Positions 1-6,722 of a stretch of DNA of 9,775 bases are shown here, piece by piece. Origin of the DNA: Bacillota bacterium (GTDB taxonomy: Bacteria; Bacillota; Clostridia; Peptostreptococcales; Anaerovoracaceae); contig JAEEUO010000021.1 in NCBI GenBank assembly GCA_016286935.1, positions 1 to 9,775 on the forward strand, given 5' to 3'. The translations under genes were made by a program, and so were the position numbers. Positions within the stretch are counted from its first letter, which is position 1; each line of letters starts with the position of its first letter. The notes beneath the pieces were generated by a model. The model was not told where the DNA came from. It did not search any database and saw only the letters and a program-made list of their open reading frames with translations.

Positions 1-420
1 CTCCGCTCGCAGAAAGGACCCGCGGACGACCGGTACGAAGACGGCCGCTCTGAGAACGGCGCGGCCGGTACGAACGGCGGAGCCGGAGCGCAGGCCGCAG
101 CCGGAAGCGGAGCCGGTACGCAGGGTGTGAGCGGCGGGACCGGTACGCAGGCTGCGGCCGGAAGCGGTGTGACCGGCGGCAGCGCGCCCGTCTCCTCGGG
201 GAGCGCGGTTTCGGTCAGCCGCGAGGAAGCGCTCGCAACGGCGCTTGCCCACGCGGGCCTCACCCAGGCCGAGGTTTGGGACGTCGACTGTGAACTCGAC
301 CGGGAAAACGGCCGCACGGTCTACGAGATCGATTTCGAAAACGCCTCGTACGAGTACGAATACGAGATCGACGCCGTGACCGGCGGGATCCTCCGGTCGA
401 AACGCGAAAAGAACGACTGA
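1..420 (+). CDS. PepSY-domain protein, C-terminal fragment
   Basis: The reading frame is open from the first base to the TGA at 418-420, so 139 C-terminal residues are visible and the start lies outside the window. Visible residues 15-70 form a Gly/Ala/Ser/Thr/Gln-rich low-complexity linker with an imperfect 19-residue repeat. Residues 70-139 form a PepSY domain: an SREEALATALAHAGL helix, then strands around VWDVDCELDRENGRTVYEIDFE and YEYEYEIDAVTGGILRSK. PepSY domains are small, usually extracytoplasmic modules; some inhibit peptidases, but most have no assigned role. The first residues (LRSQKGPADD) resemble the end of this PepSY domain (ILRSKREKND). I infer that a second PepSY domain lies upstream, as in tandem PepSY lipoproteins of Bacillota. 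No signal peptide can be assessed. The gene ends at a terminator shared with a convergent gene. Confidence 0.8.
   Translation, partial: LRSQKGPADDRYEDGRSENGAAGTNGGAGAQAAAGSGAGTQGVSGGTGTQAAAGSGVTGGSAPVSSGSAVSVSREEALATALAHAGLTQAEVWDVDCELDRENGRTVYEIDFENASYEYEYEIDAVTGGILRSKREKND
88..167 (+). repeat. Imperfect 57-bp repeat in the PepSY linker
   Basis: Two 23-base segments at 88-110 and 145-167 differ at only a few positions and lie 57 bp apart. They encode (G)A/TQAAAGSG twice within the Gly/Ala-rich linker. This is an in-frame 19-codon internal duplication that lengthens a flexible linker. It is not a mobile or CRISPR repeat. Confidence 0.6.
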
Positions 421-446
421 TCCGTTCGGAAGAACGGGAAAGGAAA

Positions 447-480
447 AGCGGCTCCGCCTCAGGGCGGAGCCGCTTGTTTT
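447..480. terminator. Bidirectional intrinsic terminator
   Basis: A perfect 12-bp stem (447-458 paired with 463-474) closes a 4-base loop TCAG at 459-462. It is followed by TGTTTT on the plus strand and preceded by AAAA at 444-447, which reads as a U-run on the minus strand. It sits between the PepSY gene (stop at 420) and the converging amidohydrolase-like gene (stop at 489), so it can end transcription from both sides. Confidence 0.9.
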
Positions 481-488
481 CATCTGTC

Positions 489-2165
489 CTATTCGTCTTC
501 TTCCGGAAGCTCTCCGAAATCGCCGAAGGAAGCGGTCTCATAATCCGCCGGGTCGGTCGAAACGACCGAGCCCGCGAGGACGGTGAAGAGGACGGGGATC
601 TCCCGCGGATCCTCCGCGCCGTTTCCGTCCTCGTCCGCGTGTTCGAACGGGGAGCGCGCGAGAACGGCGAAGTCGGCGGGCGCGCCGACGGCGATGCGGC
701 CGCCGTCCTCGAACGCGCGCAGAAGGTGGCGGGACCGCCCGGTCAGGACGGAGAGGATCTGGGCGGGCGTCTTCGGCTCTCCGATGACGGGGATCTCGGC
801 CGTGTCGAACGCGTCGCGGAGTTCGGTCTCCTCGTCCGGAGAAAGTCCCGACAGGCGGACGACGGCCTTGCCCTTGCGGGACGCCTCGCGGGCGCGCCCG
901 AGGCCGTCGAGCGCGGCGCGGGCGGCAGGAAGGCCGTTCGCGATCGCGAGGACGTCAAAGCCGTGGTCGAGCGAGCGCGTCGCGTAGTCCGCGAGGAAAT
1001 CGGGGGACAGCGTCGAAGCGCCGTCCGCGTCCGAATCGATCGCGAAGCGGACGGAGGACGCCGAAAGAAGGTCCGCGCATTCGACGCAGAGCGTCTCCCT
1101 TTGCGCCATCCGCTGAAGGGCGAGATAGGGATCGGTCTCCTTCGGAACGTACGCCGTGACGATGTTCCGCTGGAGCGCGAGGCCGGACTGGAGAAGGTCC
1201 GTCGCTGTGCTCATAAAGCCGCGGACGTAGTAGTCGGGGGCGCCGCTGTCGAGGATCGCCGTATAGCCCTTCTTCGCGTACGCGATCGAGGCGGAAACGA
1301 TCCCTTCGGACACGCGGGAGTCGTCGAAGAGGCCGAGGATGTTCAAAAATTGCGAAACGGTCGAGGGACCCTCGAGAAGGCCCGTCGGAACGTTGTTTTC
1401 GTCGCGGCCGAAGTACTGGTAGCCGGGGAGGATGTCGCGGAACAGGAACCACGGGTTCGCGGCGCGGGCCGCTTCCAGATCGTCCTCCGTCACGGTTCCG
1501 GCCTCGAATCCCGCCTCGTTCGGGTCGGTCTCGTCGTCGTATTCGCCGTCGAGATCGATGCCCTCCTCGGTCTTGGTGCGGAGGACGGCGTCCGCGGCGG
1601 ACGAGCGGCCCTGGGGGACGAGCCTGACCTCGCCGGCCGCTTCCATCGCCTTCAGCTCCTCGAAGAGCGATTCGTGGGCGGCGTTCAGGGCGGCCGTGTT
1701 CACGACGGCGGAAGAGCCCGAGGCCGACAGGCAGACGAGCGGCGTCCGGGGAGCGATCCCGTCGAGCAGCTCGCGCGGGGACTCGCCGAACGACAGCGCG
1801 TCGGAGTAGCCAAAGGCGGCGTGGGCGGGATCGCCGCGGTGTGTGGAGACGTAGCGGTGGAGGGCGGAAAGGATCTCGTCGGCCGAATCCTTCTCCGAGA
1901 GCGGAAGGGCGACGGCGCCGTACGCGTCGCGGATCAGCGTCCCGTCCATCGTGAAAAAGCCCGGAACGGCGCATCCGCCTTCGAGGTCGACCGTTTCCGT
2001 GTCGCGCCCGCGGAAGGCTTCGACGTCGTCTTCGTCGCCGAGCGCGAGGACGGCGCCGTCCTTGACGGCGATCGCCGAGGCGTCGGGAAAATCGGGATCG
2101 AGCGTTTCGACGGTCCCGTTGACGAAGATCGTATCGGCGTATTGTTTTCTGCTGAACAGACCCAT
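489..2165 (-). CDS. YtcJ-like amidohydrolase homologue lacking metal ligands
   Basis: This 558-residue cytoplasmic protein has the outline of the amidohydrolase-3 (YtcJ/NfdA) family. The N-terminal beta-sandwich reads ADTIFVNGTVETLDPDFPDA...IAVKDGAVLALG and leads to VPGFF at 67-71. Further family segments are NVPTGLLEG, KGYTAILDSGAP and DSDADGAS, then the C-terminal GGRIAVGAPADFAVLARSPFE (about 489-509). Active members have PGFIDSHVH after the sandwich; here it is PGFFTMDGT, so the HxH ligands are D74 and T76. The later HAIGD and HRIEH ligand motifs align with IANGL (408-412) and VRLSG (436-440). The stretch that normally carries the last Asp ligand (GSDxPV) is largely missing, and an acidic insertion of about 80 residues lies in the first half. 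The frame is intact with a good AGAAAGGA ribosome site, and the ATG lies 18 bp after the alr stop. I infer a non-catalytic or re-purposed family member; its role is unknown. Confidence 0.8.
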   Translation of the reverse strand: MGLFSRKQYADTIFVNGTVETLDPDFPDASAIAVKDGAVLALGDEDDVEAFRGRDTETVDLEGGCAVPGFFTMDGTLIRDAYGAVALPLSEKDSADEILSALHRYVSTHRGDPAHAAFGYSDALSFGESPRELLDGIAPRTPLVCLSASGSSAVVNTAALNAAHESLFEELKAMEAAGEVRLVPQGRSSAADAVLRTKTEEGIDLDGEYDDETDPNEAGFEAGTVTEDDLEAARAANPWFLFRDILPGYQYFGRDENNVPTGLLEGPSTVSQFLNILGLFDDSRVSEGIVSASIAYAKKGYTAILDSGAPDYYVRGFMSTATDLLQSGLALQRNIVTAYVPKETDPYLALQRMAQRETLCVECADLLSASSVRFAIDSDADGASTLSPDFLADYATRSLDHGFDVLAIANGLPAARAALDGLGRAREASRKGKAVVRLSGLSPDEETELRDAFDTAEIPVIGEPKTPAQILSVLTGRSRHLLRAFEDGGRIAVGAPADFAVLARSPFEHADEDGNGAEDPREIPVLFTVLAGSVVSTDPADYETASFGDFGELPEEDE

Positions 2166-2183
2166 TTCGATTCCTTTCTTGCG

Positions 2184-3404
2184 CTACAGGTAGATGCGTT
2201 CCAGCCGCTGGCCGAGTCCGCAGAGGATCTCCCACGAGATCGTCTCCGCCTCCGCCGCGATGTCGTCCGCGGTGACGGAGAGGGAGCCGTCCGTTCCGAG
2301 AAGCGTGACGGTATCGCCTTCAAGGGCGCCCGGGACGCCCGTCAGATCGACCATGAACTGGTCCATGCAGACGTTGCCGACGATCGGCGCCTTCGTTCCG
2401 CGGATCAAAACCGAGCCGCGGTTGGAAAGCAGGCGCGGATAGCCGTCCGCGTATCCGACCGGGACGGTGCCGATGACCGTCTCGCGGTCCGTGACGAACG
2501 TCGAGCCGTAGCCGATCGCCGTGCCGGCGGGGACGGTCTTCACGAGCGTGAGGCGCGCGCGGACGGACATGACGGGAAGGAGCGGGATCGGGCTTTTGAC
2601 GTTCTTCCCGGCGGGGTGGTAGCCGTAGAGGATGATGCCGGGACGGCAGAGACCCTTCGCCACTTCGGGGTAGTCGAGGATCGCGCCGCTGTTGGCGATC
2701 GAAAGCAGGCCGGGATCGAAGCCCTCGGCCTTCAGGCGGCCGGTAAAGCTTTGGAACGCGGCGAACTGGCGGTTCGTGTAGGCGACGCCCTTTTCGCAGG
2801 GATCGTCGGCGTCCGCGAAGTGGGAGAACACGCCGGAGCAGGCGATGCCCTCGAGCGAAAGGATCTCGCACGCCTCGCGGAAGGCCTTCCCGGTCAGCGC
2901 GGAGTCCGCGGAGCCGTCGGAGCCGAAATCGGCGCCGGCGTGGAGGCCGATGCGGCCCATGCCGGTATCGAGAACGAGGAAATACGGAACGGGAGCGGGG
3001 TTCAGGTCGCCCTTGGCGGCTTTTTTCTGCGCGATCCGGCGCGCGGCGTCCGCGAGGGCGCGCGCCTGGGCGAGGGAGGACACCGGCAGCGTCAGACCGG
3101 CCTCCAGCGCGACGGGAAACGTCTCCGCGGGGGAGAGCCCGAGCACGAGGATCGGGACGCCGATGCCGATCTCGCGGAGCTTCAGGCCTTCGGGGATCGT
3201 CGCGACGGCGAGCCATTCCGCCCCTTCGCGCACGAGAAGGCGGCTCACTTCAAGCATGCCGTGGCCGTAGCCGTCCGCCTTGACGACGGCGGCGAACGCC
3301 GCGCCGGGTCCTGTGTGGCGGCGGATCTCGCGGAAGTTGCGGATCAGCGCGTTTGTATCGATTTCCGCCCACGCGGGACGGAGAAGAGCGTTGTTCGGGG
3401 CCAT
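2184..3404 (-). CDS. alr: Alanine racemase (PLP-dependent)
   Basis: The enzyme interconverts L- and D-alanine, supplying D-Ala for peptidoglycan, in the cytoplasm. The 406-residue protein has the PLP-lysine signature VVKADGYGHG with Lys42. The second catalytic base is Tyr299 in AIGYGSTF. Other conserved blocks are LDTGMGRIG, SIANSGAIL, CRPGIILYGYHP, VPVGYADGYPR, NVCMDQFMVDL and the C-terminal WEILCGLGQRLERIY. It is slightly longer than usual (about 370-390), because of small Ala/Lys- and Gly/Asp-rich insertions near AQKKAAKGDLNPAP and GADFGSDGSADSA. I chose the ATG at 3404 because AAGGAGG lies 5 bases upstream. An in-frame ATG at 3434 lies before that site, next to the promoter -10. It is the first gene of an operon with the amidohydrolase homologue. 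The single gene seen here cannot tell biosynthetic Alr from a catabolic paralogue. Confidence 0.95.
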   Translation of the reverse strand: MAPNNALLRPAWAEIDTNALIRNFREIRRHTGPGAAFAAVVKADGYGHGMLEVSRLLVREGAEWLAVATIPEGLKLREIGIGVPILVLGLSPAETFPVALEAGLTLPVSSLAQARALADAARRIAQKKAAKGDLNPAPVPYFLVLDTGMGRIGLHAGADFGSDGSADSALTGKAFREACEILSLEGIACSGVFSHFADADDPCEKGVAYTNRQFAAFQSFTGRLKAEGFDPGLLSIANSGAILDYPEVAKGLCRPGIILYGYHPAGKNVKSPIPLLPVMSVRARLTLVKTVPAGTAIGYGSTFVTDRETVIGTVPVGYADGYPRLLSNRGSVLIRGTKAPIVGNVCMDQFMVDLTGVPGALEGDTVTLLGTDGSLSVTADDIAAEAETISWEILCGLGQRLERIYL

Positions 3405-3409
3405 AAGCG

Positions 3410-3416
3410 CCTCCTT
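3410..3416 (-). promoter_or_regulatory. Ribosome binding site of alr
   Basis: The minus strand reads AAGGAGG here, 5 bases before the ATG at 3404. It is a near-perfect Shine-Dalgarno sequence and decides the start in favour of 3404 over the in-frame ATG at 3434. Confidence 0.85.
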
Positions 3417-3436
3417 GGTATGGTTTGGTCGCATTC

Positions 3437-3465
3437 ATTATAACCAACCGCAGGATCGATTGCAA
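3437..3465 (-). promoter_or_regulatory. Promoter of the alr operon
   Basis: On the minus strand there is TTGCAA (-35, 3465-3460), a 17-bp spacer, and a perfect TATAAT (-10, 3442-3437). Transcription would start near 3430, giving a leader of about 25 nt before the alr ATG. It lies back to back with the carD promoter on the other strand. Confidence 0.75.
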
Positions 3466-3494
3466 ACGGCAGGAAAAGCCCCCGCAAAAAAACC

Positions 3495-3524
3495 TTACAT
3501 CGGGCCGCGAAAATGTGATAAACT
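3495..3524 (+). promoter_or_regulatory. Probable promoter of the CarD-like gene
   Basis: A -10-like TAAACT at 3519-3524 sits inside TGATAAACTGT, which matches TGATACACTGT at the helicase promoter in 10 of 11 positions. A weak -35 TTACAT (3495-3500) is 18 bp upstream. An alternative reading is GATAAA (3517-3522) with extended TG and CTTACA at 17 bp. GGAGG at 3533-3537 serves the ATG at 3546. Confidence 0.5.
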
Positions 3525-3545
3525 GTATACACGGAGGTTTTCCCC

Positions 3546-4049
3546 ATGTACTCCATCGGTGATATGGTCGTATACGGAAGCACTGGCGTCTGCCGGGTTA
3601 CGGATATTACGCGACCCGATTTTTCCGACGCGTCGGACGAGCGGCTGTATTACGTGCTCACGCCCCAATACCAGAACGGCGTCATCTACACCCCCGTCGA
3701 CACGAAGGTGTTTATGAGAGAGGTGATCACCGTTCCGGAGATCGAAGCGCTCGTTTCCGAGATCCCGACCGTGGAAGCCCGTGGATACTATTCGTCCTCC
3801 GTTCAACTCCTGACGGCCTATTATGAGACGATCCTCAAATCGTACCGCTGCATCGACCTCGCGAAGCTCGTGCTGTCGATCCGCGCGAAGAAGAAGGAAC
3901 TCGAGTCCCAGAACCGCAAGCTCGGCCAGATCGATGCCCGCTTTATGAAGCGCGCCGAGGAACTGCTGTTCGGGGAGCTCGCCGTCGTTCTCGATCTGGC
4001 GCCGGACGCGGTCCCGGCCTGGCTCGAAGAACGCATTTCCCGCGAATGA
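3546..4049 (+). CDS. CarD-like / TRCF-interaction-domain transcription regulator
   Basis: The 167-residue protein opens with the CarD/TRCF RNA-polymerase-interaction domain: MYSIGDMVVYGSTGVCRVTDI, then LYYVLTPQYQNGVIYTPVDTKVFMREVI (residues 1 to about 62). Proteins of this family bind the RNA polymerase beta subunit and influence open-complex stability at promoters. The rest (about 63-167) is helical, including a charged stretch LSIRAKKKELESQNRKLGQIDARFMKRAEELL, as in the CarD C-terminal helical domain. This part is shorter and more divergent than in mycobacterial CarD, as is common for clostridial members. The start is supported by GGAGG 8 bases upstream. The gene stands alone, divergent from alr and followed at once by the helicase promoter. 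No terminator is visible after it, so read-through into the helicase gene is possible. Whether it regulates its neighbours cannot be told from sequence. Confidence 0.88.
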   Translation: MYSIGDMVVYGSTGVCRVTDITRPDFSDASDERLYYVLTPQYQNGVIYTPVDTKVFMREVITVPEIEALVSEIPTVEARGYYSSSVQLLTAYYETILKSYRCIDLAKLVLSIRAKKKELESQNRKLGQIDARFMKRAEELLFGELAVVLDLAPDAVPAWLEERISRE

Positions 4050-4050
4050 T

Positions 4051-4079
4051 TTGCAAGCGGACCGGACTCATGATACACT
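4051..4079 (+). promoter_or_regulatory. Promoter of the helicase operon
   Basis: TTGCAA (-35, 4051-4056), a 17-bp spacer and TACACT (-10, 4074-4079) lie directly after the carD-like stop at 4049. The -35 is identical to that of alr. The predicted start near 4086 gives a 5' leader of roughly 155 nt. Confidence 0.6.
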
Positions 4080-4242
4080 GTTCGGGTAAATAACAATCCG
4101 CCGGCGGCGGCAGGACCGGGCGATCAGCCGACCGAGCGCGCGCCGGAACCGGATCAGCCTCGAAAAGGGGAGGCGGGTCCGGTGATATTTCCATTTCCCA
4201 ATCGAAAGGACCGCCTGTATCGGGCGGCAGGAACAACTGAAT
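4080..4242 (+). other. Long 5' leader of the helicase gene
   Basis: This 163-base stretch has no reading frame of note. It contains a GC-rich palindrome-like run near 4098-4110, two copies of GATCAGCC (4122-4129 and 4152-4159), and a weak hairpin CCGCC/GGCGG near 4211-4227 just before the start codon. The AGGAA at 4229-4233 is the only ribosome site and has long spacing (about 10 bases). Long structured leaders are known for cold-induced DEAD-box helicases in other bacteria; a regulatory role here is inference. Confidence 0.4.
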
Positions 4243-6669
4243 ATGCGTTTTGAAGACACGAATCTCATTCCCGAGCTGCTGCAGGCAGTCTCGGACGCGG
4301 GATACGAGGCTCCCACGCGGATCCAGGAGGACACGATCCCCCTGGCCCTGATGGGGCGCGACGTTCTGGGGTGTGCCCAGACCGGAACCGGCAAGACGGC
4401 CGCGTTCGCGCTTCCCATCCTCCAGCGCCTCTATCTCGGCGAGAAGGCTCTTTACGGCGGGCGCACTGCCGGAACCTCGGAGGAACCCGTCCCGGCGGCG
4501 TTCGCGCGGACGATGGACGAGGCGTACGGCCGCGTCGCGAAGACGGACGCCGGCGAACCGGCTCCGAAGGCGAAGACCGCCCGCGGAAAGAAGAGCAAAG
4601 CCTCCGGACAGGGCGACGCGGATGACCGCAAGATCCGCGCACTGATCCTCACGCCGACGCGCGAACTCGCGCTCCAGATCGGCGAATCGTTTGACCTTTA
4701 CGGCAGACACCTCCCCCTCCGCACGACCGTCATCTTCGGCGGCGTCAGCCAGAACCCCCAGACCGACGAGCTGAAACGCGGCATCGACATCCTCGTCGCG
4801 ACGCCCGGCCGACTCAACGACCTGATCGGCCAGGGCTTCATCTCCCTCTCGGACCTCGAGATCTTCGTCCTCGACGAGGCGGACCGGATGCTCGACATGG
4901 GCTTCATCCACGACGTCCGCCGCATCATGACGAAGCTCCCGGCCGTGCGCCAGACGCTCCTCTTCTCGGCGACGATGCCGATGGAGGTCGAAAAGCTGGC
5001 CCTCGATCTGCTCTACCAGCCGATCACCGTCAAGGTCAACCCGCCGACGTCCACCGTCGACGCGATCCACCAGACCGTATACTTCGTCGATAAGGCGAAC
5101 AAGCGCAAACTCCTCCTCGACCTCCTCAAGGAACCGGCCGTCGAGAGTGCGCTCGTTTTCGTGCGTACGAAACACGGCGCCGACCGCGTGGCCCGCGATC
5201 TCGTCCGCGGCGGCGTCTCCGCGAAGTCCATCCACGGCGACAAGAGCCAGGGCGCCCGCCAGGAAGCGCTCGCCCAGTTCAAGGCCGGCCAGATCCATGC
5301 CCTCGTCGCGACGGACATCGCCGCCCGCGGCATCGACATCTTCGGCCTCTCCCACGTCTTCAACTACGACGTGCCGAACGAGCCCGAAACGTACATCCAC
5401 CGCATCGGCCGCACGGGCCGCGCCGGCCTGACCGGCGAAGCGGTGACGTTCTGCTGCTACGACGAGCTGGAACTGTTCCGCGCCGTCGAGAAGCTGATCA
5501 ACATGAACATCGAAGACGTGCCGTCGCCGTACCCGATGGAGGTGTTCGCCTCGAGCGGGGAACGGATCGGCCGCCCGCCGGTCGGCGCGGAGAAGTCGAC
5601 CGGACGCCGTTCGTCCCAGGACCGCGGCGGACGGAAGGACCGCGGAAACGACGTGAAGAAGTACGGCCGCGACCGCCGCGAGAAGGAGCGCCGCTTCCCG
5701 AAGGAGGAGTGGTTCGATCCCGAGACCGAGGACGTCGTGGAGACCGTGAACGGATCGTCGTTTGACGATATGGCGGAGGCGGCCGTGATCGGCGCCGCCG
5801 CCGTCGCCGCCGCCATACCCGGAGAAGGCGCGCCGAAGAAGAAGCGCCGTCGCCGCCGCAAGAAGAAACCGGCGGAACTCGCTCCGTCCGCGGAAGGCGC
5901 CGAAACGGCCGTGAAGGACGCGGAGGAAAGACCCGAAACGCCCGCGCCGAAGAGCCCGAAACAGCCGAAGAACGAACCGGCGGAAACGGCCGCCGAAGGA
6001 AAGCCGGACGGCGCGGAGGGCGGAAACGGACCGAAGTCCGCGCGCAAGCGTTCGCGGCGGAAGAAACCGTCCGCGGCTGCCGGCGCGGAACCGAAGGAGA
6101 CCGCTTCCGAAACGCCGGTCAAAGCCGGCGGCGCTTCCGACAAGCCCGCGAAGGGCGCCTCCGACCGGACGCCGAAGGGCGACAAGCCCGCGAAGGGCCC
6201 CTCCGACCGTACAGCGAAGGGCGATAAGCCCGCGAAGGCCGGCTCCGCCGCGGATAAGCCCGCGAAGAGCGGAAAGCCCGCGCCGAAGGGTGAAAAGAGA
6301 TCCGAGGCGAAGAAGGAGCGCCGTCCGTTCCAGGAGCACACCCGGCTCGAGGACCGCGGCAGCGTTCTGAAGCACCTCCCGAAAAAACAGGAGGCGGCGT
6401 ACGAGGCCGAACCCGACGACGACTTCATGCCGAAGATCGTCTTCAAGAACAACGCTCTCAACGAAGCCTCCGAATCCGCCGGCAAGGCGAAAAAGGGCCT
6501 CTTCTCCGGCCTGTTCCGGTTCGGAGAAAAGAAGGAGCCGGCCGGACCGAAGCCGACGGACGAACTCAATACCGACATCATCGAAACGCGGACCTGGCAG
6601 GGCTCCCGCGGCCAGAGGCCGAAGGTGGTCGACCGCCGCTCCGCCGATGACGACGATGATCTTCTGTAG
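4243..6669 (+). CDS. DEAD-box ATP-dependent RNA helicase, RhlE/CshA-like, with long basic tail
   Basis: This 808-residue protein unwinds or remodels RNA using ATP; such helicases act in ribosome assembly, mRNA decay or cold adaptation. The core is complete: Q motif (Gln28), motif I AQTGTGKT (45-52), Ia PTRELA (138-143), FGG, Ib TPGRL, II DEAD (211-214), III SAT (242-244), IV VFVRT, V ATDIAARGID, VI HRIGRTGR (386-393). About 55-60 extra residues, rich in Ala, Lys and Gly, separate motif I from Ia (about 66-125). In most bacterial members this interval is short. After about residue 415 comes a tail of nearly 400 low-complexity basic residues. It includes a KKKRRRRRKKK cluster near 530-540, an Asp-Lys-Pro-Ala-Lys repeat at 633-675, and an acidic end DDDDDLL. 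Tails of this kind usually bind RNA. It shares an operon with the downstream gene (53-bp gap). RhlE, CshA and CsdA subtypes cannot be separated confidently. Confidence 0.95.
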   Translation: MRFEDTNLIPELLQAVSDAGYEAPTRIQEDTIPLALMGRDVLGCAQTGTGKTAAFALPILQRLYLGEKALYGGRTAGTSEEPVPAAFARTMDEAYGRVAKTDAGEPAPKAKTARGKKSKASGQGDADDRKIRALILTPTRELALQIGESFDLYGRHLPLRTTVIFGGVSQNPQTDELKRGIDILVATPGRLNDLIGQGFISLSDLEIFVLDEADRMLDMGFIHDVRRIMTKLPAVRQTLLFSATMPMEVEKLALDLLYQPITVKVNPPTSTVDAIHQTVYFVDKANKRKLLLDLLKEPAVESALVFVRTKHGADRVARDLVRGGVSAKSIHGDKSQGARQEALAQFKAGQIHALVATDIAARGIDIFGLSHVFNYDVPNEPETYIHRIGRTGRAGLTGEAVTFCCYDELELFRAVEKLINMNIEDVPSPYPMEVFASSGERIGRPPVGAEKSTGRRSSQDRGGRKDRGNDVKKYGRDRREKERRFPKEEWFDPETEDVVETVNGSSFDDMAEAAVIGAAAVAAAIPGEGAPKKKRRRRRKKKPAELAPSAEGAETAVKDAEERPETPAPKSPKQPKNEPAETAAEGKPDGAEGGNGPKSARKRSRRKKPSAAAGAEPKETASETPVKAGGASDKPAKGASDRTPKGDKPAKGPSDRTAKGDKPAKAGSAADKPAKSGKPAPKGEKRSEAKKERRPFQEHTRLEDRGSVLKHLPKKQEAAYEAEPDDDFMPKIVFKNNALNEASESAGKAKKGLFSGLFRFGEKKEPAGPKPTDELNTDIIETRTWQGSRGQRPKVVDRRSADDDDDLL
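6139..6267 (+). repeat. In-frame 42-bp tandem repeat in the helicase tail
   Basis: Two full units (6139-6180 and 6181-6222) encode DKPAKG(A/P)SDRTPKG-like 14-mers. Partial units follow at 6223 and 6253, both beginning GATAAGCCCGCGAAG. A further KPAPKG follows. The array lengthens the lysine-rich tail and could vary in copy number between strains. Confidence 0.85.
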
Positions 6670-6722
6670 GAACTGATTCACCATCACCCCAGACGCCGCA
6701 GACATGCGCAGAAAGGAACATT

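Noticed and set aside
127..420. Short PepSY gene starting at GTG 127
   Set aside because: The frame is open to the left edge, the GTG lies within a Gly-rich repeat, and there is no ribosome site, so the gene begins outside the window.
3405..3434. Upstream ATG adding ten residues to alanine racemase
   Set aside because: It precedes the ribosome site at 3410-3416 and lies at or before the expected transcription start, so the ATG at 3404 is preferred.
474..3443. 989-codon plus-strand open frame across the amidohydrolase and alr genes
   Set aside because: It is exactly antisense to two well-supported genes, begins inside a terminator, ends in the alr promoter, and its product is Arg/Gly/Ala/Asp-rich with no domain. 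High-GC codon bias removes stops in this frame.
6139..6267. CRISPR-like or mobile repeat
   Set aside because: The units are contiguous, in frame and coding, with no spacers and no flanking inverted repeats.
3943..6705. 920-codon minus-strand open frame opposite the helicase
   Set aside because: It is an antisense shadow of a clear DEAD-box gene, with a low-complexity Arg/Leu/Gly product and no recognisable motif.
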